Source of the DNA: Serratia nevei
GTDB lineage: Bacteria; Pseudomonadota; Gammaproteobacteria; Enterobacterales; Enterobacteriaceae
Length of the DNA: 64,000 bases
Assembly (NCBI RefSeq): GCF_024160145.1
Contig: NZ_JAMYWQ010000002.1
Location: 186,001 to 250,000, forward strand
Direction: 5' to 3'
Made by a program: the position numbers and the translations under genes. Below the pieces are notes generated by a model. That model worked only from the letters and a program-made list of their open reading frames with translations, ran no database searches and was not told the origin of the DNA. Of this stretch, positions 47,733-57,789 are shown one piece after another. Each line of letters opens with the position of its first letter. Within the stretch, counting starts at the first letter, position 1.

Positions 47733-48020
47733 CTACATGTTCTTGATGCCGTCGGGAATGGTGTAAAACGTCGGATGACGGTAGATCTTGTCTTCGGACG
47801 GATCGAAGAACGCGCCGCGATCTTCCGGCTGCGAGGCGATCAGATGGCGCGACTGCACCACCCAGATCGAGCAGCCTTCGTTGCGGCGCGTATAGGCGTC
47901 GCGGGCGTTTTCCAGCGCCATTTGGTCGTCGGCGGCGTGCAGGCTGCCGACGTGGCGATGCGCCAGCCCTTGTTTGCTGCGGATAAACACTTCATACAGC
48001 GGCCATTCAACGTGGCTCAT
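47733..48020 (-). CDS. paaB: Phenylacetyl-CoA epoxidase subunit B
   Basis: 95-residue small subunit of the epoxidase, thought to bridge PaaAC heterodimers. Conserved: WPLYEVFIRSKQGLAHRHVGSLHAAD and NEGCSIWVVQSRHL. Same length as E. coli PaaB. Lies 21 nt after paaA and 8 nt before paaC. Confidence 0.96.
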   Translation of the reverse strand: MSHVEWPLYEVFIRSKQGLAHRHVGSLHAADDQMALENARDAYTRRNEGCSIWVVQSRHLIASQPEDRGAFFDPSEDKIYRHPTFYTIPDGIKNM

Positions 48021-48041
48021 GATCTCGGTTCCTTATGTTGG

Positions 48042-48980
48042 CTATGCGGCGGAGGCGGCGTTTTTCGCGGCGTGCGCCATGGCGCCGTCGCGCACCCAGG
48101 CGCCGTCTTCCCAGGCGCGGCGTTTGGCCTGCAGGCGTTCGTGGTTGCATTGGCCGCGCCCTTTGATCACCTCATGCAATTCGCTCCAGTCGATCTCGCC
48201 GAAGCGATAGTGGCCGGCGGCGGCGTCCCAGTGCAGACTCGGATCCGGCGCCGTCATGCCCAGCGCCTCAAGCTGTGGCACGGTGTTGTCGACGAACTTC
48301 TGCCGCAGTTCATCGTTGCTGTGGCGCTTGATTTTCCACGCCATGCTCTGGGCGCTGTGGGGGGAGTCGGCGTCGCTTGGGCCGAACATCATCAACACCG
48401 GCCACCAGAAGCGATCGATAGCGTCCTGCAACATGGCGCGCTGCGTGTCGCTGCCGTTGGCCATCGCCATCACCGCCTCGTAGCCCTGACGCTGGTGGAA
48501 GCTTTCCTCTTTGCAGATTTTCACCATCGCCCGCGCATAGGGGCCGTAGGACGCTCGGCACAGCGCCACCTGATTGACGATGGCGGCGCCGTCGACCAGC
48601 CAGCCGATCACGCCGATATCCGCCCAGTTGAGCGTGGGATAATTGAAGATGGAGGAGTACTTCATCTTGCCGTCGAGCATCTTTTGGTAGATGTCCTGGC
48701 GCGAACAGCCGAGGGTTTCGGCGGCGCTGTAGAGGTACAGACCGTGGCCGGCTTCGTCCTGCACTTTGGCCAGCAGCACCGCCTTGCGGCGCAGCGTGGG
48801 GGCGCGCGTCAGCCAGTTGGCTTCCGGCAGCATGCCGATGACTTCGGAGTGGGCGTGTTGGCCAATCTGCCGAATCAGGTTCTGACGATAGGCGTCCGGC
48901 ATCCAGTCTTTGGCCTCAATGGCGATATCCGCCGCGATCTTGTCGTCGAAATGCTGCTGATACTGTGCGTCAGTTGTCAT
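48042..48980 (-). CDS. paaA: Phenylacetyl-CoA epoxidase subunit A (catalytic diiron subunit)
   Basis: 312-residue catalytic subunit that makes the 1,2-epoxide of phenylacetyl-CoA with O2. Diiron ligands are visible in [14 protein letters not shown] (Glu, His) and [14 protein letters not shown] (Glu, His), with earlier Glu in the first helix pair. Start at 48980 ([15 protein letters not shown]) as in E. coli; the 18 extra residues of the longer frame lie in the control region. First gene of the paaA-K operon, divergent from paaZ. Confidence 0.97.
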   Translation of the reverse strand: MTTDAQYQQHFDDKIAADIAIEAKDWMPDAYRQNLIRQIGQHAHSEVIGMLPEANWLTRAPTLRRKAVLLAKVQDEAGHGLYLYSAAETLGCSRQDIYQKMLDGKMKYSSIFNYPTLNWADIGVIGWLVDGAAIVNQVALCRASYGPYARAMVKICKEESFHQRQGYEAVMAMANGSDTQRAMLQDAIDRFWWPVLMMFGPSDADSPHSAQSMAWKIKRHSNDELRQKFVDNTVPQLEALGMTAPDPSLHWDAAAGHYRFGEIDWSELHEVIKGRGQCNHERLQAKRRAWEDGAWVRDGAMAHAAKNAASAA

Positions 48981-49297
48981 GCTTGCCTCTTGATGATTCG
49001 TGTTTTTCACATTAAACACAAAAATGTGAATCACTTTAACTAACCATAAGGCTACAAACTGATAACAAAAAGATCAAACGCAATTCATGTGGTTTTGCGA
49101 GGTGACTCACAAGGTGTTTTGTTATGGTCTTGATTTTGATTGATAAATAAAGCGATTAATTCCTTGTTTATGGCAGGTGAAACGGCCTGAAAGCGCCTTT
49201 TGTTCTATTTTTGTTAAAATTTGGTTTGGCATGGGCTGGCGTTTATGTGATACGTAATTAAGCTATAAGGTGAAAATTTATGAATTCCGGAGGGCAC
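48981..49297. promoter_or_regulatory. paaA-paaZ divergent control region with candidate PaaX sites
   Basis: 317 bp, AT-rich, no gene. From memory the E. coli PaaX site reads WWTRTGATTCGYGWT. Two matches by eye: TATGTGATACGTAAT (49245-49259, 13 of 15, near paaZ) and, on the minus strand, AAAGTGATTCACATT (49023-49037, 12 of 15, near paaA). A third TGACTCAC lies near 49103. These fit repression of both promoters by PaaX. Confidence 0.6.
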
Positions 49298-51364
<2,067 letters not shown>

Positions 51365-51407
51365 TGCCCGTTTGCCGCCGCCGGTAGCCCCGGCGGCGGC
51401 AAATCAT

Positions 51408-52301
51408 TCAGATCAGCGTTTGGCCGCGCAGCTGTTCCAGCACTTTCAGCGGTGAACGCTGCGGATCCTGCATCTTGTTCACCGGCAACAGGAAGGTTTG
51501 TTCCAACATAAATTGGCCCCCCATCGCGGCGTGCGGCGTTTGATCCGAAAAGCAAATCCAGCTACTGCCCGGCGGGAACGCCAGCGCCAACTGCGGCCCC
51601 TGCTGTTGATAATCCCCATCGGCCTTCATGGCGTCATGCAATTGCAGCATCAGGTGGTCATAATGGCTGCGGCGGGTTTTGGTAATGCGCACCTGGTGCT
51701 GCAGCCAGCTGCTTAACGCCGAATAGCGGGCCAGACGCGGCATAAAGCGTTCTGCCAGCTCCGGGAAAGGCTCGCCGACCCGCCATTGGCGGTTTTCGCC
51801 GTGCGGATTGATGTTGGTGAAAATGCGCAGAATGCGTTCGCCGTAGTTCGGGCGCGACGGGAAAGCGTCAACGTGCAACCGGCTGTCGTCTTTGCGCCAG
51901 GAGCTATTGGCGCGCCAGGCGGAGACCGGATGCAAACGCAGGCTGCCGGTTGGGTGGTGCAGCGCCTCCTGATACTCGGGCAACAGCCCGGCGATTAATT
52001 GACGGCAGGATTGATAATAGCGCTCCAGCAGTTGCTGAACCTGTTGCCGGCGTTCCGCGACGGCGACGCCGGTCAGCTTGCCGGACAGCGGCTGGTAGCT
52101 GATGTTCTTGCGCTTCGGATCGACCAGCGTCGGATCCAGCAGCGGCTTTTCCTGCTCAGACAGGGTGAAGGCCAGTTCGGGCAGAAACAGCACTTTGCCC
52201 TGTTCCAGTTCGCTAACCGCGCTGGACGTTTCCGCCGCCGCCCATTGCCGCAACGGCAGCGTCAGTACGGCCTGTTCACGCATAATTTCGCCAGTAGGCA
52301 T
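51408..52301 (-). CDS. Kdo hydroxylase-family Fe(II)/2-oxoglutarate oxygenase
   Basis: 297-residue protein of the Kdo 3-hydroxylase family, which turns Kdo of the lipopolysaccharide inner core into Ko in Yersinia, Burkholderia and Serratia-type bacteria. The metal site is visible as H-x-D in SRLHVDAFPSRP and a distal His in FSDQTPHAAMGGQFML; FPPGSSWICF is typical. Start at 52301 (MPTGEIMREQ) with AGGAGA upstream. It acts at the membrane face or periplasm on LPS precursors (family knowledge). Single gene. Confidence 0.75.
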   Translation of the reverse strand: MPTGEIMREQAVLTLPLRQWAAAETSSAVSELEQGKVLFLPELAFTLSEQEKPLLDPTLVDPKRKNISYQPLSGKLTGVAVAERRQQVQQLLERYYQSCRQLIAGLLPEYQEALHHPTGSLRLHPVSAWRANSSWRKDDSRLHVDAFPSRPNYGERILRIFTNINPHGENRQWRVGEPFPELAERFMPRLARYSALSSWLQHQVRITKTRRSHYDHLMLQLHDAMKADGDYQQQGPQLALAFPPGSSWICFSDQTPHAAMGGQFMLEQTFLLPVNKMQDPQRSPLKVLEQLRGQTLI

Positions 52302-52794
52302 GAGATCTCCTCGCAAATCTATATCGCTTTATTCCCGCCTTTCAGGTTGCCGCGTGGTTGGCTGCACTGGCTTGCGCAGTGGCTGGCTGGAGCGGCACCA
52401 AAAGTTTTTGCGCCGGTCGCCCAATTGCAACGTGAAATTTGCGGGTTCTATTATGGATGTATCAGCAGGGCGCAGTGCGCCGAAGCGTGCGATGGCTTCC
52501 TGATATATAGAATAGTCCCGATAAGGGTATCACCGGCAACGCCAATAAAAAGTAAACAGGAGTTAAACGAGGCCCGGCGTGGGCACGAATAATCAAAAAT
52601 GGCACGAATGGGTTGTTGAATGGCGTATTTTTTATCTTATTGAATTGTAATGAAAATAGGTATTTTGATTATTTTTTGTCGCTATTGCATTAAAAGCGAG
52701 GAAATACCGGCGAGAAAATGTTTTCGAGGGAAATTATTTCATTTTTTCCGTATGAATAACGCGGGCCGCCCGAATGCGACGGCCCGATTAACGA
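52302..52794. other. 493-bp gap between Kdo hydroxylase and GGDEF genes
   Basis: AT-rich, especially 52600-52760. Presumably holds the Kdo hydroxylase promoter on its left side. GGGCCG/CGGCCC repeats at about 52764-52787 lie just after the GGDEF stop and may end that minus-strand transcript, though no strong U-run follows. An open frame at 52650-52862 has no support. Nothing else seen. Confidence 0.4.
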
Positions 52795-54348
52795 TTAAGC
52801 GACGTAAATGCAGTTTTTGCCTTTTTTCTTGGCCTCATACAGTGCGCTGTCCGCCTCATTGATAAAGCTGATCGGCGTATCATTGTACATATGCGGCACT
52901 TTGGCGCAGATACCGATGCTGATGGTGACGATGCCGTGCGGATTGCCCTGATGCGGGATCTTCAGACAGCGCACTGCATCGATGACGCGCTCGGCGAAAA
53001 TCAGCGCGCCCTGCACGTCGGTATCCGGCAGGATAATGCCCATCTCTTCGCCGCCGTAGCGCGCCAGAATGTCGTTGCTGCGGCAGGCCAACCCTTTCAG
53101 CGTTTGGCCGATCTGCTGCAGGCACTGATCGCCCGCGACGTGGCCATAGCTGTCGTTGTACTGTTTGAAGTAGTCGATATCCAGCATCAGCAGCGCCACG
53201 CTGCGGTAGTTGCGCGAGGCGCGCGCCAGCTCGTTCTTCAGCGCGATGTCAAACTGGCGGCGATTGGCCAGACCGGTCAGGCCGTCCAGCAGCGCCAGCT
53301 CTTCGAGCATCTGATTGATGCTGGTCAACTGATCGCGGGTGCGCACCAGCTCGGCTTCGGTTTGCATGCTGTGCTTGATTTGCCGCAGCAGCACCATGCC
53401 CATCGCCAGCAGGATCACCAACAGGGAGAGGCCGCCCGCGGCGAACAGACTGGCGTCGCTGCGCCAGTCCGCCAGCGCGTCGCGTTTCGACAGCCCGGCG
53501 GCGATCACCAGCGGATAGCGGTTGACCCGTGAGTAACCGTAGATGCGTTCCACTTTGTCGAACAGCGACGTGATGGTGGCGTTGCCGAACTCAGAATGCG
53601 GCAAGATCTCGCTGAACAGCACGCCTTTGGCGATGTTTTTACCGATAGAGGCCGCCGAATAGGGGCGGCGATAAAGGATGGTGCCGTCGGCCAGCAGCAG
53701 GTTCAACGAGGCGTCGGTGTTGAGGGCGAAGCTGTCGTAAAACTGGCGGAAATAATCGACGTACAGCGTTGCCAGCACCACGCCGCCAAAGCTGCCGTCC
53801 GGGTTGTTGAAACGCCGCGACACGGGAATGATCAGATCGCCGGTGGTGCGGCTGCGGATCACCTTGCCGATGTATAAGCCGGCGCCGTCCCGGTTTTGAT
53901 GATATTTGAAGTAATCGCGATCGGCGTTGTTGGCGTTTTTGATGAATTTGCCCGAGGAGGTTGCCAGCCAGCGGCCGTGCGCATCGTAGATAAACATCCC
54001 GTGCAACTGCGGCAGATTGCCGACCTGGGTCTGCATCACTCGCTGCAGCCGCGCCAGCTGCGACGGGCCCAGCCCGTCAGTCTGGATCCGTTCGGTCAGA
54101 TCGAACAAGTTGCCGTCCACCTGCATGAAGGTATCGTCGGCGTGCTGCGCCAGCGAACGGGCGAGGTTGGCGGATTCATGTTCGGCGCTGCGCAGGTCGC
54201 GCTGGTGCGCGTTCCAGATTTGCCAGCTGTTAAAAAGAATCAGCGTGGCGGCAACGATGATGACAAACACGCCGGCCTGAAATAATAATGGGGAGTTGGT
54301 AGCGCTGCGCGGCGGCACGGCATCCTGTTTGGCTTGCTGCTGAGTCAT
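52795..54348 (-). CDS. Membrane diguanylate cyclase with Cache sensor
   Basis: 517-residue sensor enzyme making c-di-GMP. Order: short cytoplasmic start, TM helix (about 22-44), periplasmic double-Cache domain (about 45-305, with YLFNDADRDYFKYH-like stretch NANNADRDYFKYH), second TM helix (about 310-330), coiled linker, GGDEF domain. The signature is GGEEM (432-436) instead of GGEEF, preceded at the right distance by an inhibitory I-site RSND (423-426). The metal/substrate residues look intact (LDIDYFKQYNDSYGH), so it is probably active. Single gene; ligand unknown. Confidence 0.92.
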   Translation of the reverse strand: MTQQQAKQDAVPPRSATNSPLLFQAGVFVIIVAATLILFNSWQIWNAHQRDLRSAEHESANLARSLAQHADDTFMQVDGNLFDLTERIQTDGLGPSQLARLQRVMQTQVGNLPQLHGMFIYDAHGRWLATSSGKFIKNANNADRDYFKYHQNRDGAGLYIGKVIRSRTTGDLIIPVSRRFNNPDGSFGGVVLATLYVDYFRQFYDSFALNTDASLNLLLADGTILYRRPYSAASIGKNIAKGVLFSEILPHSEFGNATITSLFDKVERIYGYSRVNRYPLVIAAGLSKRDALADWRSDASLFAAGGLSLLVILLAMGMVLLRQIKHSMQTEAELVRTRDQLTSINQMLEELALLDGLTGLANRRQFDIALKNELARASRNYRSVALLMLDIDYFKQYNDSYGHVAGDQCLQQIGQTLKGLACRSNDILARYGGEEMGIILPDTDVQGALIFAERVIDAVRCLKIPHQGNPHGIVTISIGICAKVPHMYNDTPISFINEADSALYEAKKKGKNCIYVA

Positions 54349-54511
54349 GTCACCCTTGCTATTCGATTTTTATTCAATTTGAGTTAAGAGCAATCTTATA
54401 TTTTATGCATAAATGCGCCAGACCTCTAGCCCTTAACGCGGCGATACCGGGAAAGTCTGGCCGCAACCTGCGGCCACAGCGGTGCGGCCAGCAAACGGAG
54501 TGGGGAAGCCA

Positions 54512-54706
54512 ATGTCGGATTACATCATTATCGCTTTACTGACGCTGGTGGTGTATTACCCCCTCACCCTGGGAGCGCTGGCAGCGACGATGTTCTTCGC
54601 CTGGCGACGGCACCGCTCGCCGTATTGGCGCCTGGGCCTGGCGCTGCTGGCGCTGCTGTTCGTGCTGTTCGCCAAGGCGGCGTATGACTGGCACCGCTAC
54701 AGTTAG
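54512..54706 (+). CDS. Small membrane protein, unknown
   Basis: 64 residues with two hydrophobic helices (about 3-30 and 42-55) separated by a basic loop (FAWRRHRSPYWR), ending AYDWHRYS. Start at 54512 (GGGGAAG upstream) rather than 54482. Single gene ahead of a convergent VOC-domain gene. No family recognised. Confidence 0.65.
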   Translation: MSDYIIIALLTLVVYYPLTLGALAATMFFAWRRHRSPYWRLGLALLALLFVLFAKAAYDWHRYS

Positions 54707-54722
54707 CGGCGCCATAGCGAAA

Positions 54723-55142
54723 TTATTCGACGTTGATCATCCAGTTGACGCCGAATTTGTCGGTCAGCATGCCGAAGCCTTTGGCCCAGAAGGTGGCCTG
54801 GTAAGGTATCGTCACCTGGCCGTCCTGCGCCAGATTATCGAACAGTTTGCGTCCTTGCTCCGTATCGCTGGGGTTCAGCGACAGCGAGAAGCCTTTATGG
54901 GAAGCGCCGCCGCTGTCGTCCTGCGGACAGCCGTCGGAGGCCATCAGCACGCCGTCGCCGATCAGCAGGCGCGCATGCATGATCGCCTCCGGATTGACGT
55001 CCTGCGGCCCGCCTTGCCGGGCCTCTTCGGGCATGTCCTTGTAGCGCATGACCATCTCAATTTTGGCATTCAACTGCTGCACGTAGAAGTTAATCGCTTG
55101 CTCACAGTTACCGCTGAAAAACAGATAAGGCTGTACCAGCAT
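54723..55142 (-). CDS. VOC-superfamily protein (PhnB/YjdN-like)
   Basis: 139-residue protein of the glyoxalase/bleomycin-resistance fold, PhnB/YjdN subgroup (formerly linked with phosphonate genes but of unknown activity). Visible: VQPYLFFSGNCEQAINFYVQQLNAKIE at the start and TFWAKGFGMLTDKFGVNWMIN at the end, both typical. Complete and unaccompanied by phn genes. Confidence 0.9.
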   Translation of the reverse strand: MLVQPYLFFSGNCEQAINFYVQQLNAKIEMVMRYKDMPEEARQGGPQDVNPEAIMHARLLIGDGVLMASDGCPQDDSGGASHKGFSLSLNPSDTEQGRKLFDNLAQDGQVTIPYQATFWAKGFGMLTDKFGVNWMINVE

Positions 55143-55387
55143 GGCAGTGACCTCGGTTGTGGCCCGACAGGCAACGACCGGCCCTCGGGCGGGAATGAAG
55201 GGGGGGAGCTGGCGGCAACGATTGCCGTCGGTGATTTATTAGTGTAGTTCCCTGGGCGCGGAATGCTTGTGCGAGGCGAGCGCGTCCGCCAAATTGTTAT
55301 AAGCCGAATGAGAGAATATGAGACTTTTACTGAGGGCGGGGGTATTCATCGCTATTTCAATCGGCTGCTGCCGCTGAAAAATAAAGA

Positions 55388-55412
55388 CACAATTGCGCGC
55401 AGCGCAATTGTG
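55388..55412 (-). terminator. Perfect 11-bp hairpin, likely terminator of the 29-residue gene
   Basis: CACAATTGCGC (55388-55398), loop GCA, GCGCAATTGTG (55402-55412). On the minus strand it is followed by TCTTTATTTTT, and it lies 18 bp after the stop of the small gene at 55430-55519. Confidence 0.75.
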
Positions 55413-55429
55413 ACAACGCCTATGTAACC

Positions 55430-55519
55430 TTAGAAAAACAGTAACGCAGCGGAACCGTCCCAAACGGCGGCCAGCGCGTAGAGCAGCGCGAGAATCAGGA
55501 CAAACGGTGCATTGAACAT
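55430..55519 (-). CDS. 29-residue membrane microprotein
   Basis: Reads MFNAPFVLILALLYALAA followed by VWDGSAALLFF: one hydrophobic helix with an Asp-Gly break and a very short tail. AGGAGGAG sits about 6 nt upstream of the ATG at 55519, one of the best ribosome sites in the window, and a perfect hairpin terminator follows the stop. I do not recognise it; it would be missed by usual length limits. Confidence 0.6.
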   Translation of the reverse strand: MFNAPFVLILALLYALAAVWDGSAALLFF

Positions 55520-55797
55520 CGGCCTCTCCTCCTGGCAGATTTGATTGAAGTGTAGCCTGTCGAGATGACAGTTGGATGAAATGAGATCGTTTTTTGCGCG
55601 GTGAAATTCAGACTGACGGAAATGGGTAAACCGCTGATTTTTTACTATAGTCATAGTGTGAAGTTGTGCGTTTGTCGTCGTACTCCCTGCATTGAGCGGC
55701 AGCGGGCAGATTGCCCGGAGCAAGATTGCGGAGCGGGCGGCGCCTGACGTGGAACATGTGACGAAATTCTCAGAGGGTTGGTCTGTAAGGATTTGAC

Positions 55798-55995
55798 ATG
55801 TCATATGAAAATGACGAGATAAACGGTGTTGAGCAACCGAGCGATTACGTTAAAACCACCGCCTGCGAAGTGCACAGCGGCGTAAAAGCAGTGCTCGAGC
55901 AATCATGTGCCTGCATCAAGGATAATCCTTGGGCGGGGATAGGCGCCGGCGCCGTCGTGGGCCTGGTAATAGGATTTCTGTTAGGCAAAAGGTAA
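55798..55995 (+). CDS. ElaB/YqjD-like (DUF883) inner-membrane protein
   Basis: 65-residue protein with an amphipathic N-terminal part and a C-terminal helix rich in Gly/Ala (IKDNPWAGIGAGAVVGLVIGFLLGKR), the hallmark of the DUF883 tail-anchored proteins that bind ribosomes in stationary phase in E. coli (YqjD, ElaB). Shorter than YqjD (about 100) because the helical part is reduced. Fourteen nt before the GlsB/YeaQ gene, so probably one stress operon. AAGG is about 8 nt upstream of the ATG. Confidence 0.75.
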   Translation: MSYENDEINGVEQPSDYVKTTACEVHSGVKAVLEQSCACIKDNPWAGIGAGAVVGLVIGFLLGKR

Positions 55996-56009
55996 TAGGG
56001 AGAGTAAAG

Positions 56010-56258
56010 ATGGGCATCATTTCCTGGATCATTTTTGGTTTAATCGCCGGTATCCTGGCCAAATGGATTATGCCGGGTAAAGACGGCGGCGGCTTTATTA
56101 TGACCGTGGTACTGGGTGTCGTGGGTGCCGTGGTCGGCGGCTATATCAGTACCTTCTTCGGTATGGGTCGCGTTGACGGTTTTAACCTGGGCAGCTTTGT
56201 GGTGGCGGTAATCGGTGCCCTGGTGGTGCTTTTTGTCTACAGGAAGATCAAAGGCTAA
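56010..56258 (+). CDS. GlsB/YeaQ/YmgE family stress membrane protein
   Basis: 82 residues, three hydrophobic stretches rich in glycine: MGIISWIIFGLIAGILAKWI, PGKDGGGFIMTVVLGVVGAV, and a final helix before YRKIKG. This is the transglycosylase-associated protein family (DUF), common in stress and stationary-phase regulons. Start at 56010 (AGGGAGAG upstream). Ends before a good terminator. Confidence 0.93.
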   Translation: MGIISWIIFGLIAGILAKWIMPGKDGGGFIMTVVLGVVGAVVGGYISTFFGMGRVDGFNLGSFVVAVIGALVVLFVYRKIKG

Positions 56259-56274
56259 GCAGCCGTTGCTCAAC

Positions 56275-56298
56275 AGGGTCGCTGCGGCGACCCTTTTT
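56275..56298 (+). terminator. Intrinsic terminator after the YeaQ-like gene
   Basis: AGGGTCGC (56275-56282), loop TGCG, GCGACCCT (56287-56294), then TTTT: perfect 8-bp stem. Confidence 0.85.
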
Positions 56299-56353
56299 CG
56301 TGAAATCAATCCGGCGGTGCGGCACGGGCCGTACCGGCTGAAAGGGGAAAATC

Positions 56354-56743
56354 ATGGGTCTGTTCGATAGCGTAGTGGGTAACATTCTGGGCGGCGGCGC
56401 CAACGGCAAAGGTATCGATTACATCGCCGTCATGCAGTGGGTCGAGCAACAAGGCGGCCTGCAGGCCATTTTGGACAAATTCCGTCAGGGGCAGTTCGGT
56501 GATATCGTCGGTTCCTGGCTCGGTAACGGCGAAAACCAGCCAATTACCGGCGATCATGTGCAGCAGGCGTTGGGGAGCGACGCGATCAATCAACTGGCTG
56601 AAAAGTTGGGTATCGATCCGGCCCAGGCCTCCAACACGATTGCACAGTTCTTGCCAACGGTAGCGGATGCCGCCTCGCCAAATGGCGAGGTGCAGCAAGA
56701 CAGCAATGAACTGGGCGACATGGTTGGCAAACTGTTCAAATAA
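56354..56743 (+). CDS. YidB family (DUF937) protein
   Basis: 129 residues, like E. coli YidB: MGLFDSVVGNILGG at the start, then GGLQAILDKFRQGQFGDIVGSW and the GSDAINQLAEKLGIDPAQASNTIAQFLP repeat-like part typical of DUF937. Cytoplasmic, function unknown. Own ribosome site (GGGG AAA about 7 nt upstream); separated from the gene before by a terminator and convergent with the next lysR. Confidence 0.92.
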   Translation: MGLFDSVVGNILGGGANGKGIDYIAVMQWVEQQGGLQAILDKFRQGQFGDIVGSWLGNGENQPITGDHVQQALGSDAINQLAEKLGIDPAQASNTIAQFLPTVADAASPNGEVQQDSNELGDMVGKLFK

Positions 56744-56746
56744 TGC

Positions 56747-57679
56747 TTATGCTCCCGGCGCCCGGTCGGGAGCCTTCCCCCCGCGAATCCCCTCGATCGC
56801 CGTCAAGGCCTGTTGCAGATGCGCCACCCAGGCGCGCACTTTCTCCGGAATAAATCGTAATGCGGGATAGATCGCGTGCAGCGCCATGGGGGGATAGCGA
56901 TATTCCGGCAGTACGGGCACCAGCGCCCCCGTCGCCAGTTGCTCGCCGATCAAGGGGCGCTGGGCGCCGCCGATACCGAGCCCGGCTTCGATAGCCGTCA
57001 GCAGCGATAGCGTATTGTTGGCACGGAACGTGGGCCGCAGCGCAACTATCTCGGGGCCGTGCGGGCCGATCAGGGTGAGCGTATCGCCGTCGTTCAAACC
57101 GCTGTAGCGAATGTGCGCATGTTTTGCCAGCTCCGCCGGCGAGCGTGGTGCGCCATGCTTTGCCAGATAGGCCGGTGACGCCACCAGCAGGCGTTGCAGT
57201 TCGCCCAAACGTTTCGCCACCATGCCGGGCGCGTGCAGTTCGCCGAAGCGCAGCGCCACGTCGATACCTTCGCCGATCACGTCGGCGCGGCGATCGTCCA
57301 GCAGCAGCTCGATGACGAGATCCGGATGGCGCTGCTGGAAAGCGATGGCCAGCGGCGTGACGTGCCGTTGTCCGAACCCGGTCGGCGCGTGAATGCGCAG
57401 GTTGCCCTGCAGCCGGTGGCGCTGGCCGTGCAGCGCTTCTTCCGCTTCGCCGACCGCCGCCAGAATCGGTTTTAGACGCTGATAATAACCGCTGCCGGCA
57501 TCGGTCAGGGTGACCGCCCGGGTGCTGCGAAACAGCAGCTGTGCCCCCAGTTGCTGCTCCAGGCCGGCGATTTGCTGACTGACCGCCGGCTGCGTCAAGC
57601 GCAGATCGCGAGCGGCGGCCGACAGGCTGCCCAGCTCCGCCACCCGCATAAAGGTTTTCATTGCGTTCAGCTTATCCAT
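56747..57679 (-). CDS. LysR family transcriptional regulator
   Basis: 310-residue LysR regulator: helix-turn-helix in FMRVAELGSLSAAARDLRLTQPAVSQQIAGLEQQLG; effector domain with RIHAPTGFGQRHVTPLAIAFQ. It is divergent from the PRISE-like reductase gene, with a wide inverted repeat in the gap, so that gene is its likely target. Confidence 0.92.
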   Translation of the reverse strand: MDKLNAMKTFMRVAELGSLSAAARDLRLTQPAVSQQIAGLEQQLGAQLLFRSTRAVTLTDAGSGYYQRLKPILAAVGEAEEALHGQRHRLQGNLRIHAPTGFGQRHVTPLAIAFQQRHPDLVIELLLDDRRADVIGEGIDVALRFGELHAPGMVAKRLGELQRLLVASPAYLAKHGAPRSPAELAKHAHIRYSGLNDGDTLTLIGPHGPEIVALRPTFRANNTLSLLTAIEAGLGIGGAQRPLIGEQLATGALVPVLPEYRYPPMALHAIYPALRFIPEKVRAWVAHLQQALTAIEGIRGGKAPDRAPGA

Positions 57680-57712
57680 GTCGATTTTACCTATAGGTTT
57701 TTCTTATTAGTG

Positions 57713-57748
57713 TTAGTGACAATTCGCTTCTACCGCAAGTATCACTAA
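57713..57748. promoter_or_regulatory. Inverted repeat TTAGTGA...TCACTAA in the lysR-reductase gap
   Basis: TTAGTGA (57713-57719) and TCACTAA (57742-57748), with further partial symmetry inward, centred in the 110-bp divergent gap. It fits a LysR operator controlling both genes. Confidence 0.55.
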
Positions 57749-57789
57749 TCAATAACACTCAGGGCATCGACAACCCGAGGAGTGGCAAG

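Noticed and set aside
52650-52862. A 70-codon plus-strand ORF in the gap before the GGDEF gene.
   Set aside because: It runs into the end of the GGDEF gene on the other strand and has no ribosome site or sensible composition.
55239-55349. A 36-codon minus-strand ORF after the hairpin at 55388.
   Set aside because: No ribosome site, follows a likely terminator, no recognisable features.
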